From Brassica napus (taxonomy: Eukaryota; Streptophyta; Magnoliopsida; Brassicales; Brassicaceae): DNA of 64,000 nt. A program made the position numbers and the translations under genes. The notes under the pieces are model-generated. The model saw only the letters and a program-made list of their open reading frames with translations. It searched no databases and was not told where the DNA came from. Every line of letters begins with the position of its first letter. Within the stretch, counting starts at the first letter, position 1. Location: positions 31,209,608-31,273,607 of the forward strand of contig NC_063452.1 of assembly GCF_020379485.1 (NCBI RefSeq), in the 5' to 3' direction. Positions 10,614-21,620 of the stretch are shown here, one piece after another.

Positions 10614-12832
10614 CTACGGGTCTGGCACGTCCGGGAACACTTCGTTCGGGTACATCCTCTGCATCATCTCCATCATTTGCTGGTTCAGCCTCCTCTGTGC
10701 CTCATAGCCCGCCTGTTGAGCCGCCATCTGGGTCTCCAACAAAGATATACGATCATCTTTGTCCTTCAACTGAGCCGTAAGTACTTCTGGATCAACAAAG
10801 GGCGGTGGTGCAGAAGAAGGAGGAACCGACCGGGTGCGACGACCCAAACCGACCAAACGTCCCTTCTTCTTTGGAACCGACTGAATAGAAAATAGCCAAA
10901 TTTACAAATTTAAACCAAGAAATAAATGAATTGAACTTTAAAAAAAAAAGAACTTACGGATTCAACGATTTCGTTGATTCGAAACCGGGACAAGTTGGTC
11001 GAAGCCGTCGAAGTGTCATCCTCGGTTTGAAGCTGAGACACTTCGTCTACCACCTGAGTTTGGACCAGGTCGACCACGTCCCTCACAAGACCGTCATCAA
11101 TCTGGCCGGTCTTCTTGTTGGTATACGCCCTCCTCATTAGGGCGAGATCATCAACCGGCTCGCCATCATTTTCTTCCGCCTTGAAAAAAAACATAAATTA
11201 AAGAAACATTAGAAATTACAAGAAATGCACAATAAATTAAAATTCTGAAACTCAAATAATTGAAGAAAAAGCGGTTGAACTTACCATGCGATCTCCCAGA
11301 GTGGCAATAGTTTGAGCACCCAAGTTATGCTTGTAGATGCCCTTTCCTTTACGGTCGCTCCTGCGGTTCGTGAAGTTGGTGGAAGAAGTTTCTTTCGTCT
11401 CTTCCTTATCCCAATGCGCACACAACTCCTTCCAGACCGTGTCGTTCATCGACTTTGGGACCTTTTAATAAAAAAAAAAAAATAGTTTAATAAATTAAAA
11501 AATAGTTTAATAAATTAAAAAATTGTTTAGTAAATTAAATCGAACCTTATTGATTTCCCACTTCTTCTTCCACTCGTGGATCTGCTTCCCATAGTTGTCC
11601 ATAACTTTATGGACGAAGTGGTGATAGATAAAGAGCGTCTCATCGGAATTCCAGTTGAACTCTTGCTGAAAAAAAAACACAATTAGTAGAAAATTTATAT
11701 TAAAGATTAAAAATATAAGTAAAAAATTAGAATACTTACCGCAAACTGACGAAAACACAGAACCTGCTTGTCGGTAGGGAAGTGAGTGAAAGTCGGATGT
11801 CCACTGTCAAAGGCCGAGTACATCATACGGTTGATCCATGCGCTGATCCCGTTCCCGGATCGGTTGAACCTAATAAAAAGAATAAACGGTTAATAATGAA
11901 TCCAAATTTAAAGAAAAAAAATGTTTAATTACCATGTTTGACCCCGTCCATGTGGATACGGAGTGAGATACGGAAGATGGTCACGACCGGGCTGTTGAAC
12001 CAACTCCGCAACACGCATCACTCCCGGAGGACCCGGAGGAACAAGAGCGGATGCAGCAGCGGGAGCGAGAGGAGCAGGAGCGGGTGCAGCAGAGGGAGAT
12101 GTATGGTTGGAGCTGTGGGGCGAAGGGGAATCCTGAAAATGGCTGGAATCCCGAGACTGGCTCCCCGTACCACCACGACCACGACGCTGTCGAGGCCGGG
12201 TCTGATCATCATGAGACCTGTAAATTAAAAAAATATATTTAATAAATAGAGAAATATATAAATTAATTTTTTTTTAAAAAAAATCCCAAAAAATTTAATC
12301 ACAAAAAAAGATTTATCTATATTAAAAATATTTAATAAATATATAAAAATAGTTCTAATAAACAAAAAAAGTTTTAATAAATTAAAATAGTTTAATAATT
12401 ACAAAAAAATAGTTTTAATAATATATATATATATTAAAAATATTTTTAAATCCCAAATAATAGTTTTTAATCACAAAAAAAGTTTTATAGATATTTAAAA
12501 TGTTTTGTAAAATCCAAAAAATCGAATTTATATAAAAAATTTTTTGTAAAATCCAAAAAATCGAATTTATATAGAAAAATCGATTTGTAAAATACAAAAA
12601 TCGATTTTATATACAAAAATCGATTTTATATACAAAAATCGATTTTATAAATACAAAAATTATAAAAAATTCTAAATCAATTCAACAAAACAAATTATTC
12701 AACCAAATCATAATTCTAAACCTATTATACAACCAAATCACAATCCTAACCAATCACCCTAACAAAAATCTATCAAAACTACACAAAAACCTAACAAATA
12801 GAACCTAAGAGAGTGGGATAGGGTCCTTACAT
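10614..12832 (-). CDS. Ptta/En-Spm plant transposase (Transposase_24, TNPA-like) of the CACTA element
   Basis: Spliced coding exons on the minus strand are 12831-12832, 11933-12217, 11740-11869, 11546-11665, 11285-11461, 10958-11179 and 10614-10880, all with GT-AG borders, total 1203 nt (400 aa). The last two bases of the leader exon (AT) join the first base of the next (G) to form the ATG, so the start codon exists only after splicing. The N-terminus is rich in R, Q, S, P and A. The middle matches the Ptta/PF03004 family ([36 protein letters not shown]), and the C-terminus has a coiled coil ([20 protein letters not shown]). Family proteins are accessory transposition proteins, probably binding the subterminal repeats. 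The first intron (12218-12830) is AT-rich with small repeats of AAAATCGATTTTATATAC. Confidence 0.8.
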
Positions 12833-13019
12833 GATTTGTGTAAGAGAAGGGGGAGATCGCCGGAGATATCGTCAGATTTCAGGGGGAAATCGCCGGAGAG
12901 AAGAGAGGAGTCGCGCAGAGGAAGAAGAGAGAAATGGGGAAGAAGAAGGGGCTCGTGGTTATAAAACCTAGGGTCCGACGGACATTATCCGTCGGAATTC
13001 TAATTTCAATTTTCGCAAA

Positions 13020-13560
13020 ATATTTGCCCGGTAAAATGAAAATATTCCGAGGAAATTCCGACGGATAGTAAAATATCCGAATTTCCTCGGAATATTCCGA
13101 GGAAATACCGAGGAACTAGTGTTTGGGGTATCAAAACATCAATTTTTTTTGCCGTATTTCATTTCTTTTACAATTGTAATGCATACCATTGAGGATTCTT
13201 TGTATAGATGAGCATAAACCATGAAATAACAAATTTCAAAACTAATTGAAAGTATTCCCTTTACCGTTCATTAAAAGGTATAAGTGTTTCTCTTATGTTG
13301 TGGGATTTCGTTCATACAATCGGAAAAGTGTTAATTATACGGTAAGGAACAAATATTTGACTTCATAATGAACGTAAGACACTTAATAAGGGTTATATAG
13401 GTGTTATTCAAACCGCAAAACGTTGTTTTCGGTTTAAAAACCCTATTTCCTCGGAATTTCCTCGGATTATTCCGAGGGAACTCCGAGGAAACCCTCTTTT
13501 TCCTCGGAATTTCCTCGGAATATTCCGAGGAAATTCCGAGGAACTAGTGTTTGGGGTTCC
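13020..13560. repeat. Internal clusters of the CACTA palindromic motif
   Basis: Copies of the TTCCTCGGAATATTCCGAGG family occur upstream of the Ptta-like gene at 13040-13120 and 13448-13550, separated by AT-rich sequence. This is the presumed promoter region of that gene, so the sites may serve autoregulation as well as transposition (inference). Confidence 0.65.
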
Positions 13561-13580
13561 AATACGTCAATTTTTTTTTA

Positions 13581-14350
13581 TAAACGGATCGATCGATGTA
13601 TATATATCCAAAAACGCATCGATCGATCACTAAGATGGACCGGACCGTAAGAATTGATCGATCGATGAGATTATCCCATCGATCGATCGAGAATCTCAAG
13701 TGTTCCTCGGAATGTCCTTGGAAAATCTTGTAAGTTTTTTTATAAACGGATCGATCGATGTATATATATCCAAAAACGCATCAATCGATCACTAAGATGG
13801 ACCGGACCGTAAGAATGTGATCGATCGATGAGATTATCCCATCGATCGATCGAGAATCTCAAGTGTTCCTCGGAATGTCCTCGGAAAATCTTGTAAGTTT
13901 TTTTATAAACGGATCGATCGATGGATATATGTCCAAAAACGCATCGATCGATTACTAAGATGCACCGGACCGTAAGAATGTGATCGATCGATGAGATTAT
14001 CCTATCGATCGATCGAGAATCTCAAATGTTCCTCGGAATGTCCTCGGAAAATCTTGTAAGTTTTTTTATAAACGGATCGATCGATGGATATATGTCCAAA
14101 AACGCATCGATAGATCACTAAGATGGACCGGACCGTAAGAATGTGATCGATCGATGAGATTATCCCATCGATCGATTGAGAATCTCAAATGTTTCTCGGA
14201 ACGTCCTCGGAAAATCTTGTAAGTTTTTTTATAAACGGATCGATCGATGGATATATGTCCAAAAACGGATCGATCGATCACTAAGATGGACCAAAGCGTA
14301 AGAATGTGATCGATCAATCCGTATTTGTTCAAAAACGCATCGATCGATGC
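13581..14350. repeat. 163-bp tandem repeat block inside the CACTA element
   Basis: Units start at about 13581, 13743, 13906, 14069 and 14232, with spacing 162-163 bp and about 4.7 copies. Each holds ATCGATCGAT boxes in both orientations, a conserved GGACCGGACCGTAAGAA block and a TTCCTCGGAATGTCC box. It lies directly upstream of the opposite-strand gene and may form its promoter. It is not a CRISPR array: the units are too long and contain no unique spacers. Confidence 0.9.
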
Positions 14351-16309
14351 GTGTGCGGGAAACAGAATTATATGGCAAAACCCGACCTTTTTTGGATCTA
14401 AACCTCAGAATTCTCATCCCCTCCGATTTCCCCTATAATTCGCCCCCCCCCCTTTCTCTCTCTATAATCATTCGATTTGAACAATTTTGGGCTCTATTCC
14501 CCTTGATTTTTCGAGCTCTACCTGATTCCTACACTCGTTTTCACCCTAAGACAGGTATACTCCGCGAATCTCCACATTCTGAAATCGTGTTCTTGAGCAA
14601 TTTTTTGGGTTTTGTGAATTTCTTATTTCCGTGTTGATTCATTGATCAAATATGCATGAAACAGATGTTTAAACATGGAATAGAACACAATTGTCTGTGA
14701 TCAACGAGTTTGGAACAGGATTTGAGATGATTTAGGGATTGAGAATTTTTTTCAATTTGTTTTTTTTTTATCACAACTCGATTTCGCCTTTCATTTTCAT
14801 GTTGCTTTGAGTTCTTAATTGATTATAACCATGTTGAGAGCAATGATTCTATTTTGTAGAGAATGAAGCGCACAAAACATCAGCAAAGAAGAACACACAA
14901 GAAGAGGGTTCGTCTCAGCGAGAGAAGCAAAGGCCAAAGAAGTGGGATAAGTCTGATACCACCCACTACAACAACATGAAGAAGGTAGCCGTTCCGGCTA
15001 CACAACTAGCATGTCCTGAGACGATGACAATATTGGGAATCAAAGCAGACATTGAAGGGCTGTTCCAGAACATGGGTCTAGGCCAACTATGCAACCTCAA
15101 CGAACCCACTTATCCGGAGTTGGTACGCCAGTTCATAGCATCCGCATACGTCAGCCGTCCCGATGATAGCCATCAGGAAGGTTTTCTGGCATTCGTAGTG
15201 CAGAAAGTATACTATGAGGTATCTTTCACAGACCTCTGCGGACTATTTGGATTGAGTGCAGGGGAGAGGACATCTGGTCTTTATTGGACTTCAGAGCTGT
15301 TGAACTTCTGGGAAACGATTGGCACAGGGTTTATAGATCTTCTCAGGCAAAGGAGTCACTTATCCGGAGCCCAGTACTGAGATATGCCACACGCCTCATT
15401 GGCTCATTGCTATACGGGACAACCACAGCCGCATCAGTCACGCAATGGGAGTTGTGCCTCCTGTACCAAGGTGTGAGGCATTTGCTACCGGCATTTGGAA
15501 ACTCTACATTCCCACCTGCTACTGCCTTCAACATGGGAGCGGTGCTGGCCGCAAACTTAGCAGGATACAAGGGGAAAGTAACCAAATCCAAGAGCAATGC
15601 ATGTGGATTTGGTGCAGTGATTACTCGGATCCTTAGACATGTGGGTGTAGACTGCGAGAACCAGCAGGTAGCACTGGACAGATCGAACAACATTGCTTGG
15701 AACTACCTGGATGTCAAAAATCTTGTAAGTAAGGAGTTCATAGCTGGTCCCCACTCGAGGATCGATCGGGATGGTCCTTACGTCTACGTATTCCAGGACC
15801 GAGCGAAGAAAACACTCTACTGCCACCTGCCTCAGATCGGCCTGACTGCTCTACTTTCAGAGGCTGCAGTTGAGTTCCTACCCCCTGCTACCGCACTAGT
15901 AGACAAGCCATCCTTCTTCACGCCAAAATATCAGACCAAAGGCAAGGCCGTGGTTGATGAAGAAAGAGAAGATGAGGCTGCACAAGCCATTCCAGATGAT
16001 TCACAACCCCATCAGCTACTCCCATCAGACTCCAGCCAGTACAAGCTGCAAGAGCTTCCACTGAACGCCACTTCGCGCCAGCAACAACATTGGAGAGATC
16101 AGAGCATAAAGACAAACAACGACATGCTACACAAGATCTGGGCTGCCATTTCACGTATCAGGCCGTGTCGTTGCCAAAAGGATGATGTAGTTCATCGGGA
16201 CAACTCTCTATCCAGCTCTGGTTCGGGTTCGAGTGGTACACACAGGGTAAGAAAGAGGTCCAAGAGACCCAACGATGCAGGAACATCTGGAGCAGGAGAC
16301 GAGGAGTAG
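14347..16309 (+). pseudogene. ATHILA ORF-1-like gene carried by the CACTA element, frame-broken
   Basis: Exon 1 is 14347-14554 (donor ACAG/GTATAC), with acceptor TTTTGTAG before 14860. The frame stays open across this junction and runs through 14976 to the TAG-free end of the first reading frame at 15380. Homology continues from about 15330 in another frame to 16309, so one base is lost or gained near 15325-15340, between FWETIGTG and the SQAKESLIRSPVLR segment. The core (FWETIGTG, then IRSPVLRYATRLIGSLLYG, then the ELCLLYQGV segment) parallels the ATHILA ORF-1-type protein at 21616-23122. The C-terminus is basic and Ser-rich (SSSGSGSSGTHRVRKRSKR). Function is unknown; coding status of exon 1, which includes a poly-C/CT leader, is uncertain. 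Confidence 0.68.
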
Positions 16310-16598
16310 GAGCTATCACCGGCCAGTTGATTTCCGACCGCGCTATTTTATTTTCTTTTCTATTCTAACGTTTTATGGTCTTATTTTCTGTTAATTGTGA
16401 ACTTATTTTTTTTTCTTAATTATGAGTTCGTATTTCTTTTACATGATTTCTTCGTTTTATTTGGTTGTGTTTTGAGTAGTTTTTAATTCGTATTCAGCTT
16501 TGCCTTGCTAGATAAACCAAATAACTAATATCCGAGGAAAGAGGTTATATCAAGTGTTCCTCGGAATTTCCTCGGTATTTCTTAAAAAAAAAAAAAAA
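16310..16598. other. Gap between the ATHILA-like gene and the transposase 3' end
   Basis: AT-rich sequence with one CACTA palindromic motif at about 16555-16577 next to a poly-A/T run. No further gene is seen. It probably holds the overlapping 3' ends of the two convergent genes. Confidence 0.5.
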
Positions 16599-19500
16599 TC
16601 AATGGTAGTCTGTTTCCGAGTCATCATCACCAGATGAATCTGAATCTGGATCTTGGTGAAACTCTCCAATCACTGGTTCATCCTCTACGTGAACGACGGC
16701 TTCCTCTCCAAAGTCGGTTAAATCGACAACAAGGCCAACTCCAGCTAAATCTTCTGCTGCACTTAAGTTGCCGGATGTGCTTGGTTGTAGTGGGTCTTCC
16801 AGCTCAGAACTTCCCTGAACTCGGCCTCTCGGGTTGAGTCTTGTAACAGTAACCCATGGATCATCTCTGTTCCTTACCCGGGGGTACTTGATATAACAAA
16901 CCTGTAACATTTAGAAAAATTATAAATTAATACACATGATGATGAATCATTCTGAATAATTAACATTTAATTACCTGATCGGCCTGAGAAGCAAGAATGA
17001 AAGGATCATAATATTGCAGCTTTCGCCTCGAATTTACTGATGTAACACCAAATGCATCTGTTCTCACACCTCGATCTGGAGTGTTGTCGTGCCAATCACA
17101 ATAGAAAACAGTACAGCGCAATCCAACCATGCCCAAATACTTGATTTCCAAAATCTCATGTATGTGTCCGTAGTATACATCATCTCCTGATGCAGAACAA
17201 ACGCCAGCATCATAAGTCGTACTCGAACGTCTCCTCTTCTGAGTTGTGAATGCATATCCTCGAGTACAAAATCTCGGATATGACTTCACAACAAAGTTTG
17301 GTCCAACGACCATCTCACGTATCCAATCGTCAAATGTTTCACCTCTGGCCAAACCAGCAGACACCTATTAATAGCACATATATATATGTTATATCAATAA
17401 ATGTGAATTAGTATAAATATGTGATAAAATATATTTTAATTTGTTTAAAGCACTCACATAAGTAAACATCCATCCAGTAAATTCTCTCTGCTTCATTTCT
17501 TCTAGTTCGTCCTCTGTGGCGTATCTATACTCGAACCGCTTTTCTGCCATGAAAATCCTGTATATGATGACAATAATGTAATTAATTAAGATTTAAATTT
17601 CAACTTGTTAAAATAAAAATTTGTAAGCTCATTTATTTACCTCTCATATTGAGAACGTCTTCGCAGTTGGTGAGCAAATATGTTTGCAAATGACTGCGCT
17701 CCTGCTCAGTAAGTCGACGGTCCTTTGGTTTTCCGCTAAGTCGTCCAACGTCTGTGAAAATGTCTGGAACCGTAACATGATATGTTGCCCGTTCGCCTCT
17801 ATCATCATGCCGAGCAGGTCTTCTGTTTTTGGTCTGAACTTCTGCTGGAAAGTAGTACTCGGCAAAGTTTGAAGTTTCTTCATTGATCATCTGTGCGACT
17901 ATAGAACCTTCCACCCTACTTAAATTTTTCACCATCTTCTTCAAATGGAACATATACCGCTCATACAGATACATCCATCTATACTGCACAGGACCACCAA
18001 GTTCCAATTCTCTTGCCAGGTGAATAACAAGATGCTCCATAACATCAAAAAATGAGGGAGGAAATATCTTCTCAAGGTTGCACTGAATCACGGCTATGTT
18101 AGTCTTCAAATTTTCAATACCTTCAAGAGTCACTGATCTCGTGCATAAATCGCGGAAGAAAACACTTATCCCTGCAATTGCTTCATGAACATTTCGTGGT
18201 AATAGTTCCTTGAAGGCGAACGGAAGGAGGCGCTGCATCATTACATGGCAATCGTGGCTTTTCAAGCCAGTAAACTTTCCTTCCTTTCTGTCGATACAGT
18301 TACGCAAATTTGATGCGTAACCGTCTGGAAATTCCACATCGTTTGAAATCCAATCAAAGAACGCATCTTTTCCCGCTGCATCAAGTCGGTATATGGGAAA
18401 AGGAGCCCTACCATTCTCATCAACATGAAGTTCTGAACGAGCACATATATCGACTAAATCCAGTCTTGACTTCAAATTATCCTTTGTTTTACCTTGAACA
18501 TTAAGGATCGTGTTCATGAGATTGTCAAAAAAGTTCTTCTCAATATGCATGACATCTAAATTATGCCTTAGCAGATGATCCTCCCAGTATGGCAGATCCC
18601 AGAAAATACTTTTTTTGTGCCAGTTATGTAGTTCTCCAACAGCATCTACCGGAAAACGCTCATGTCCACCGACGTCTGGCGTCCTTTCTGCACCAAAATC
18701 TCTTAGTTGTATCTTCAAATCTTTTCCACAAATTTCCGGAGGTGGACTGTCAAACACCCTCTTGTTCTTCGTAAACAAATTCCTACTCCTACGATATGGA
18801 TGATCAGGTGGTAGGAATCTCCTGTGACAGTCAAACCAACACGTTTTCCTTCCGTGTTTTAGTTGGAAAGCATCAGTGTTATCTTGACAATATGGACATG
18901 ATAGCCTTCCATGCGTTGTCCATCCAGACAACATACCATATGCTGGAAAATCACTTATTGTCCACATTAGTACTGCCCGCATTTGAAAGTTTTCTTTACA
19001 CGAAACATCGTATGTTTCAGCACCTTGAGCCCATAGTTGTTGCAACTCATATATTAGTGGCTGAAGAAACACATCAAGTGATCTCTTAGGATGCTCTGGT
19101 CCGGGAACGAGAATCGAGAGAAACAAAAACTCTCGTCGCAAGCACAAGTTTGGGGGTAGGTTGTATGGTGTAAGAATGACGGGCCATAGAGAATACTGTC
19201 TTCCACTCTTGCCAAACGGACTGAAACCATCAGTACATAATCCAAGGTAGACATTTCTTCTCTCATACGCAAAGTCGGGATACTTTGATTGGAAATGCTT
19301 CCACGCTTTTGCATCTGAAGGATGTCTGATCTCACCATCTGTTGAGTGCTCCGCATGCCATCTCATTGGTTGCGCTGTGCGTTCAGACAGATACAACCTC
19401 TGCAACCTTTCCGTCAAAGGTAAATACCACATCCTTTTATATGGCACTGGAACTCTTCCACTCGTATCTTTATAACGAGGCTTTCCACAAAATTTGCATG

Positions 19501-20215
19501 TAACCCGCTGTTCATCCGCCCTCCAATAAATCATGCAGTTGTCGCTGCATACATCTATTACCTGATACGATAAACCAAGACCAGCTACGAGTTTCTGAAC
19601 CTCGTAGTATGAACCAGGAGCTACATTATCCTCGGGTAGAATACCTTTTACAAAATCAGCAATCGCATCCACACAGTCTTCAGCCAAATTATAATCTGTT
19701 TTAATGCCCATCAATCTTGTAGCAGATGATAAAGCTGAATGACCATCTCTGCAACCTTCGTACAATGGTTGCTTTCCAGCATCCAACATATCATAAAATC
19801 TCCTAGCTTCTGCATTGGGTAAATCTTCCCCTCTAAAATGATCATTTACCATCTGCTCAGTACCTACACCATAATCTACATCCGTTCTAATTGGTTCTTC
19901 TAATCTAACCGCTGGCTGAGGTTCGCTAGTACTACCATGTTCATAATCAGTTTCCCCATGATGATACCAAATTTTGTAACTTCGTGTAAACCCACTCAAA
20001 TATAGATGAGTCCAAACATCCCACTCTTTAATAACCTTTCTATTTTTACAATTAGAGCAAGGACATCTTAACATACCTGTTTTTTCTTCCGGTTGTCGGT
20101 GAACTAACCCCATGAATTTGGTTATACCTCGTTGGTATTCTTCCGTAAGCAATCTAGTGTTCGGATCCAAATGAGGTCGATCGATCCAAGAACGAAAATA
20201 ATTTGAAGAAGACAT
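16599..20215 (-). pseudogene. CACTA TNPD-type transposase (Transposase_21), 1-bp frame break
   Basis: Exons on the minus strand are 17641-20215, 17458-17557, 16975-17364 and 16599-16901. Exon 1 begins MSSSNYFRSWID and holds a transposase-associated domain (about residues 1-75, with CPCSNCKNRK), a TNP2/Transposase_21 core (about 150-560, including CTDGFSPFG and HNLDVMHIEKNFFDN) and a DUF4218-type region (about 650-775). Exons 2-4 carry a DUF4216 region (EEMKQREFTGWMFTYVSAG, FYCDWHDNTPDRGVR) and an acidic tail. The reading frame of exon 1 does not join exon 2: a base appears missing near 17650, just before the donor, so the unspliced frame stops at 17633. Otherwise the protein is full length and clean. 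It would cut the element ends and integrate the copy. Confidence 0.88.
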
Positions 20216-20329
20216 ATTTTTTATGAATCAAATTCGTGTGTAAATAGAGTAAGAGGGAGGATGAAGATATGGAGTGAATGAAGAGGAAGAGGAGGGCTTG
20301 TATTTATAGTTTAAATCCTGCCGACAGAC

Positions 20330-20650
20330 CGAGGAAATTCCGACAGATTTCCGACGGAAAAGGCTAGTTCGTCGGAATTTCCTCGGAATTTTGTAAAATC
20401 CCCCAACGGCTCTCCAACGGCTCTCCAACGGCTATAATATTTCCTCGGAATTCATCGGTTTTTTCCGAGGAACCCATTTTTCCTCGGAATTTCCTCGGAA
20501 TATTCTGACGGATTGATATTTCCTCGGAATTCCGTCGGTATATTCCGAGGAAATTCCGAGGAAACCCAATTTTGTGTTTCCTCGGAATTTCCTCGGAAAT
20601 TTCTCGGGATATTCCGAGGATTTCATTTTCCGTCGGAATGTCCGTCAGAA
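20330..20650. repeat. CACTA subterminal palindrome cluster, right end
   Basis: The same TTCCTCGGAATATTCCGAGG motif family as at the left end, in many direct and inverted copies, between the transposase start and the TIR. It doubles as the transposase promoter region. A short tandem CCAACGGCTCT (three copies, 20403-20435) lies within it. Confidence 0.78.
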
Positions 20651-20674
20651 TACCGCTGTTTTCTTGTAGTGCGT

Positions 20675-20990
20675 ATTCATTGTTGTTGCTTTGATTTCTG
20701 TGTTCGTTCTTGCATTCTCTGTTAAAGAAGCTGAAGCAAACTCACTATAGGATACATGTCTTCTAAAAATCAGTCCAAAATGTGCGTAGGATATAATTGG
20801 TGTTGTCTTTGAAAATTAAACCATCACAGATGCATGTTGTCATGATCTTGTTCAAGAAGGAAAAATGTGTCACGATACTCTTATCAAATATATTGCTGAG
20901 AAGCCGCACTTAGTTTCCCACGAAACAGAGTATTTGAAGAAAAGTGATGATTTGTGGACTCATAGTGTCTCAATTTCGCAAACTACTTAA
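20675..20990 (+). pseudogene. 3' part of array copy 7, right of the CACTA element
   Basis: It resumes at ATTCATTGTTGTTGC, exactly where the 5' stub ended. Besides the insertion it carries its own lesions: TGG to TAG in the LWDTC codons, TTGG to TAGG in the CALDI region, a 1-bp change before the TITDAC block, and loss of the last cysteine codon (CATTGTGTC reads CATAGTGTC). The copy was therefore decaying independently of, or after, the insertion. Confidence 0.88.
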
Positions 20991-21620
20991 ATATATGTTA
21001 TGCTTGTATTGTTCTGATTAACAAGATTTTAATTCAACTATCGTTAAATTTTATTTGATCAACAATAGTGGATCAAACAGTAGGAAATATAAACCAACCA
21101 TCAAGTGAATCTCATTCTAAATGAATCAATACAAATATCAACTCAATTGAAAAACAATGTGCTAACCATACAAGATTGTTAAACTAATAAGAAGACATAT
21201 ATGAATAATTTCAAACAAGATTGCTTATTTAGTCTGATTTAACGTATCTTTTATTTTAAAATTTAATTTTCATCTAAGATGTCGATCATTAGCTTGAGAA
21301 TTTAAAACAAGAAGCTAAGAAAATATATAATGTTTCACCTTTGAAACCTTTTAGTTTAGTAGTACATGCTAAAATAATGGCTTGGAAAAAAAAAACTATT
21401 TTGAATACTCATGTTGTCGATGATTTTGTAAATACGATCATTTATAAAGAAAATAATGAGACTGGATGTAATCACGCAAAAGAACAATATCCTATGACTA
21501 GTAAGTAGATAATAACTTATGCCAAAGATATTAGGATGGAGGGTATGGATTTGAGTTTTAGATCGATCATAAAAATTTTGGAAAGAAAATTGTGCAGATT
21601 TTTTTGTTTCATTTTTTACA
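20991..21620. repeat. 3' flank and spacer of array copy 7
   Basis: Matches the spacers of the other units, including the recurring minus-strand reading frame, up to TTTCATTTTTTACA at 21620, where the Athila-derived sequence begins abruptly. About 650 bp of the expected unit is missing before the next copy. Confidence 0.85.

Larger units (their letters stand above)
9918..20671 (-). mobile_element. CACTA (En/Spm) DNA transposon, 10,754 bp, near-complete
   Basis: The ends are perfect 17-bp inverted repeats, CACTACAAGAAAACAGC at 9918-9934 and its complement at 20655-20671. They are flanked by a 3-bp duplication CGT (9915-9917 and 20672-20674), inside a gene whose intact sisters show an uninterrupted ATCGTATTCATT at that point. 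Inside are subterminal palindromic repeats, a Ptta/TNPA-like gene (-), a 163-bp tandem repeat block, an ATHILA-like gene (+) and a TNPD/Transposase_21 gene (-). Strand is given by the two transposase-type genes. Perfect TIRs and a clean duplication suggest a fairly young insertion, although the transposase carries a frame break. Confidence 0.97.

Noticed and set aside
11938..12242. Plus- and minus-strand ORFs ([25 protein letters not shown])
   Set aside because: Shadows of the first large coding exon of the Ptta-like gene in wrong frames.
13581..14350. Possible CRISPR-like array
   Set aside because: Units are 163 bp with no unique spacers, in plant nuclear DNA inside a CACTA element; a simple tandem repeat.
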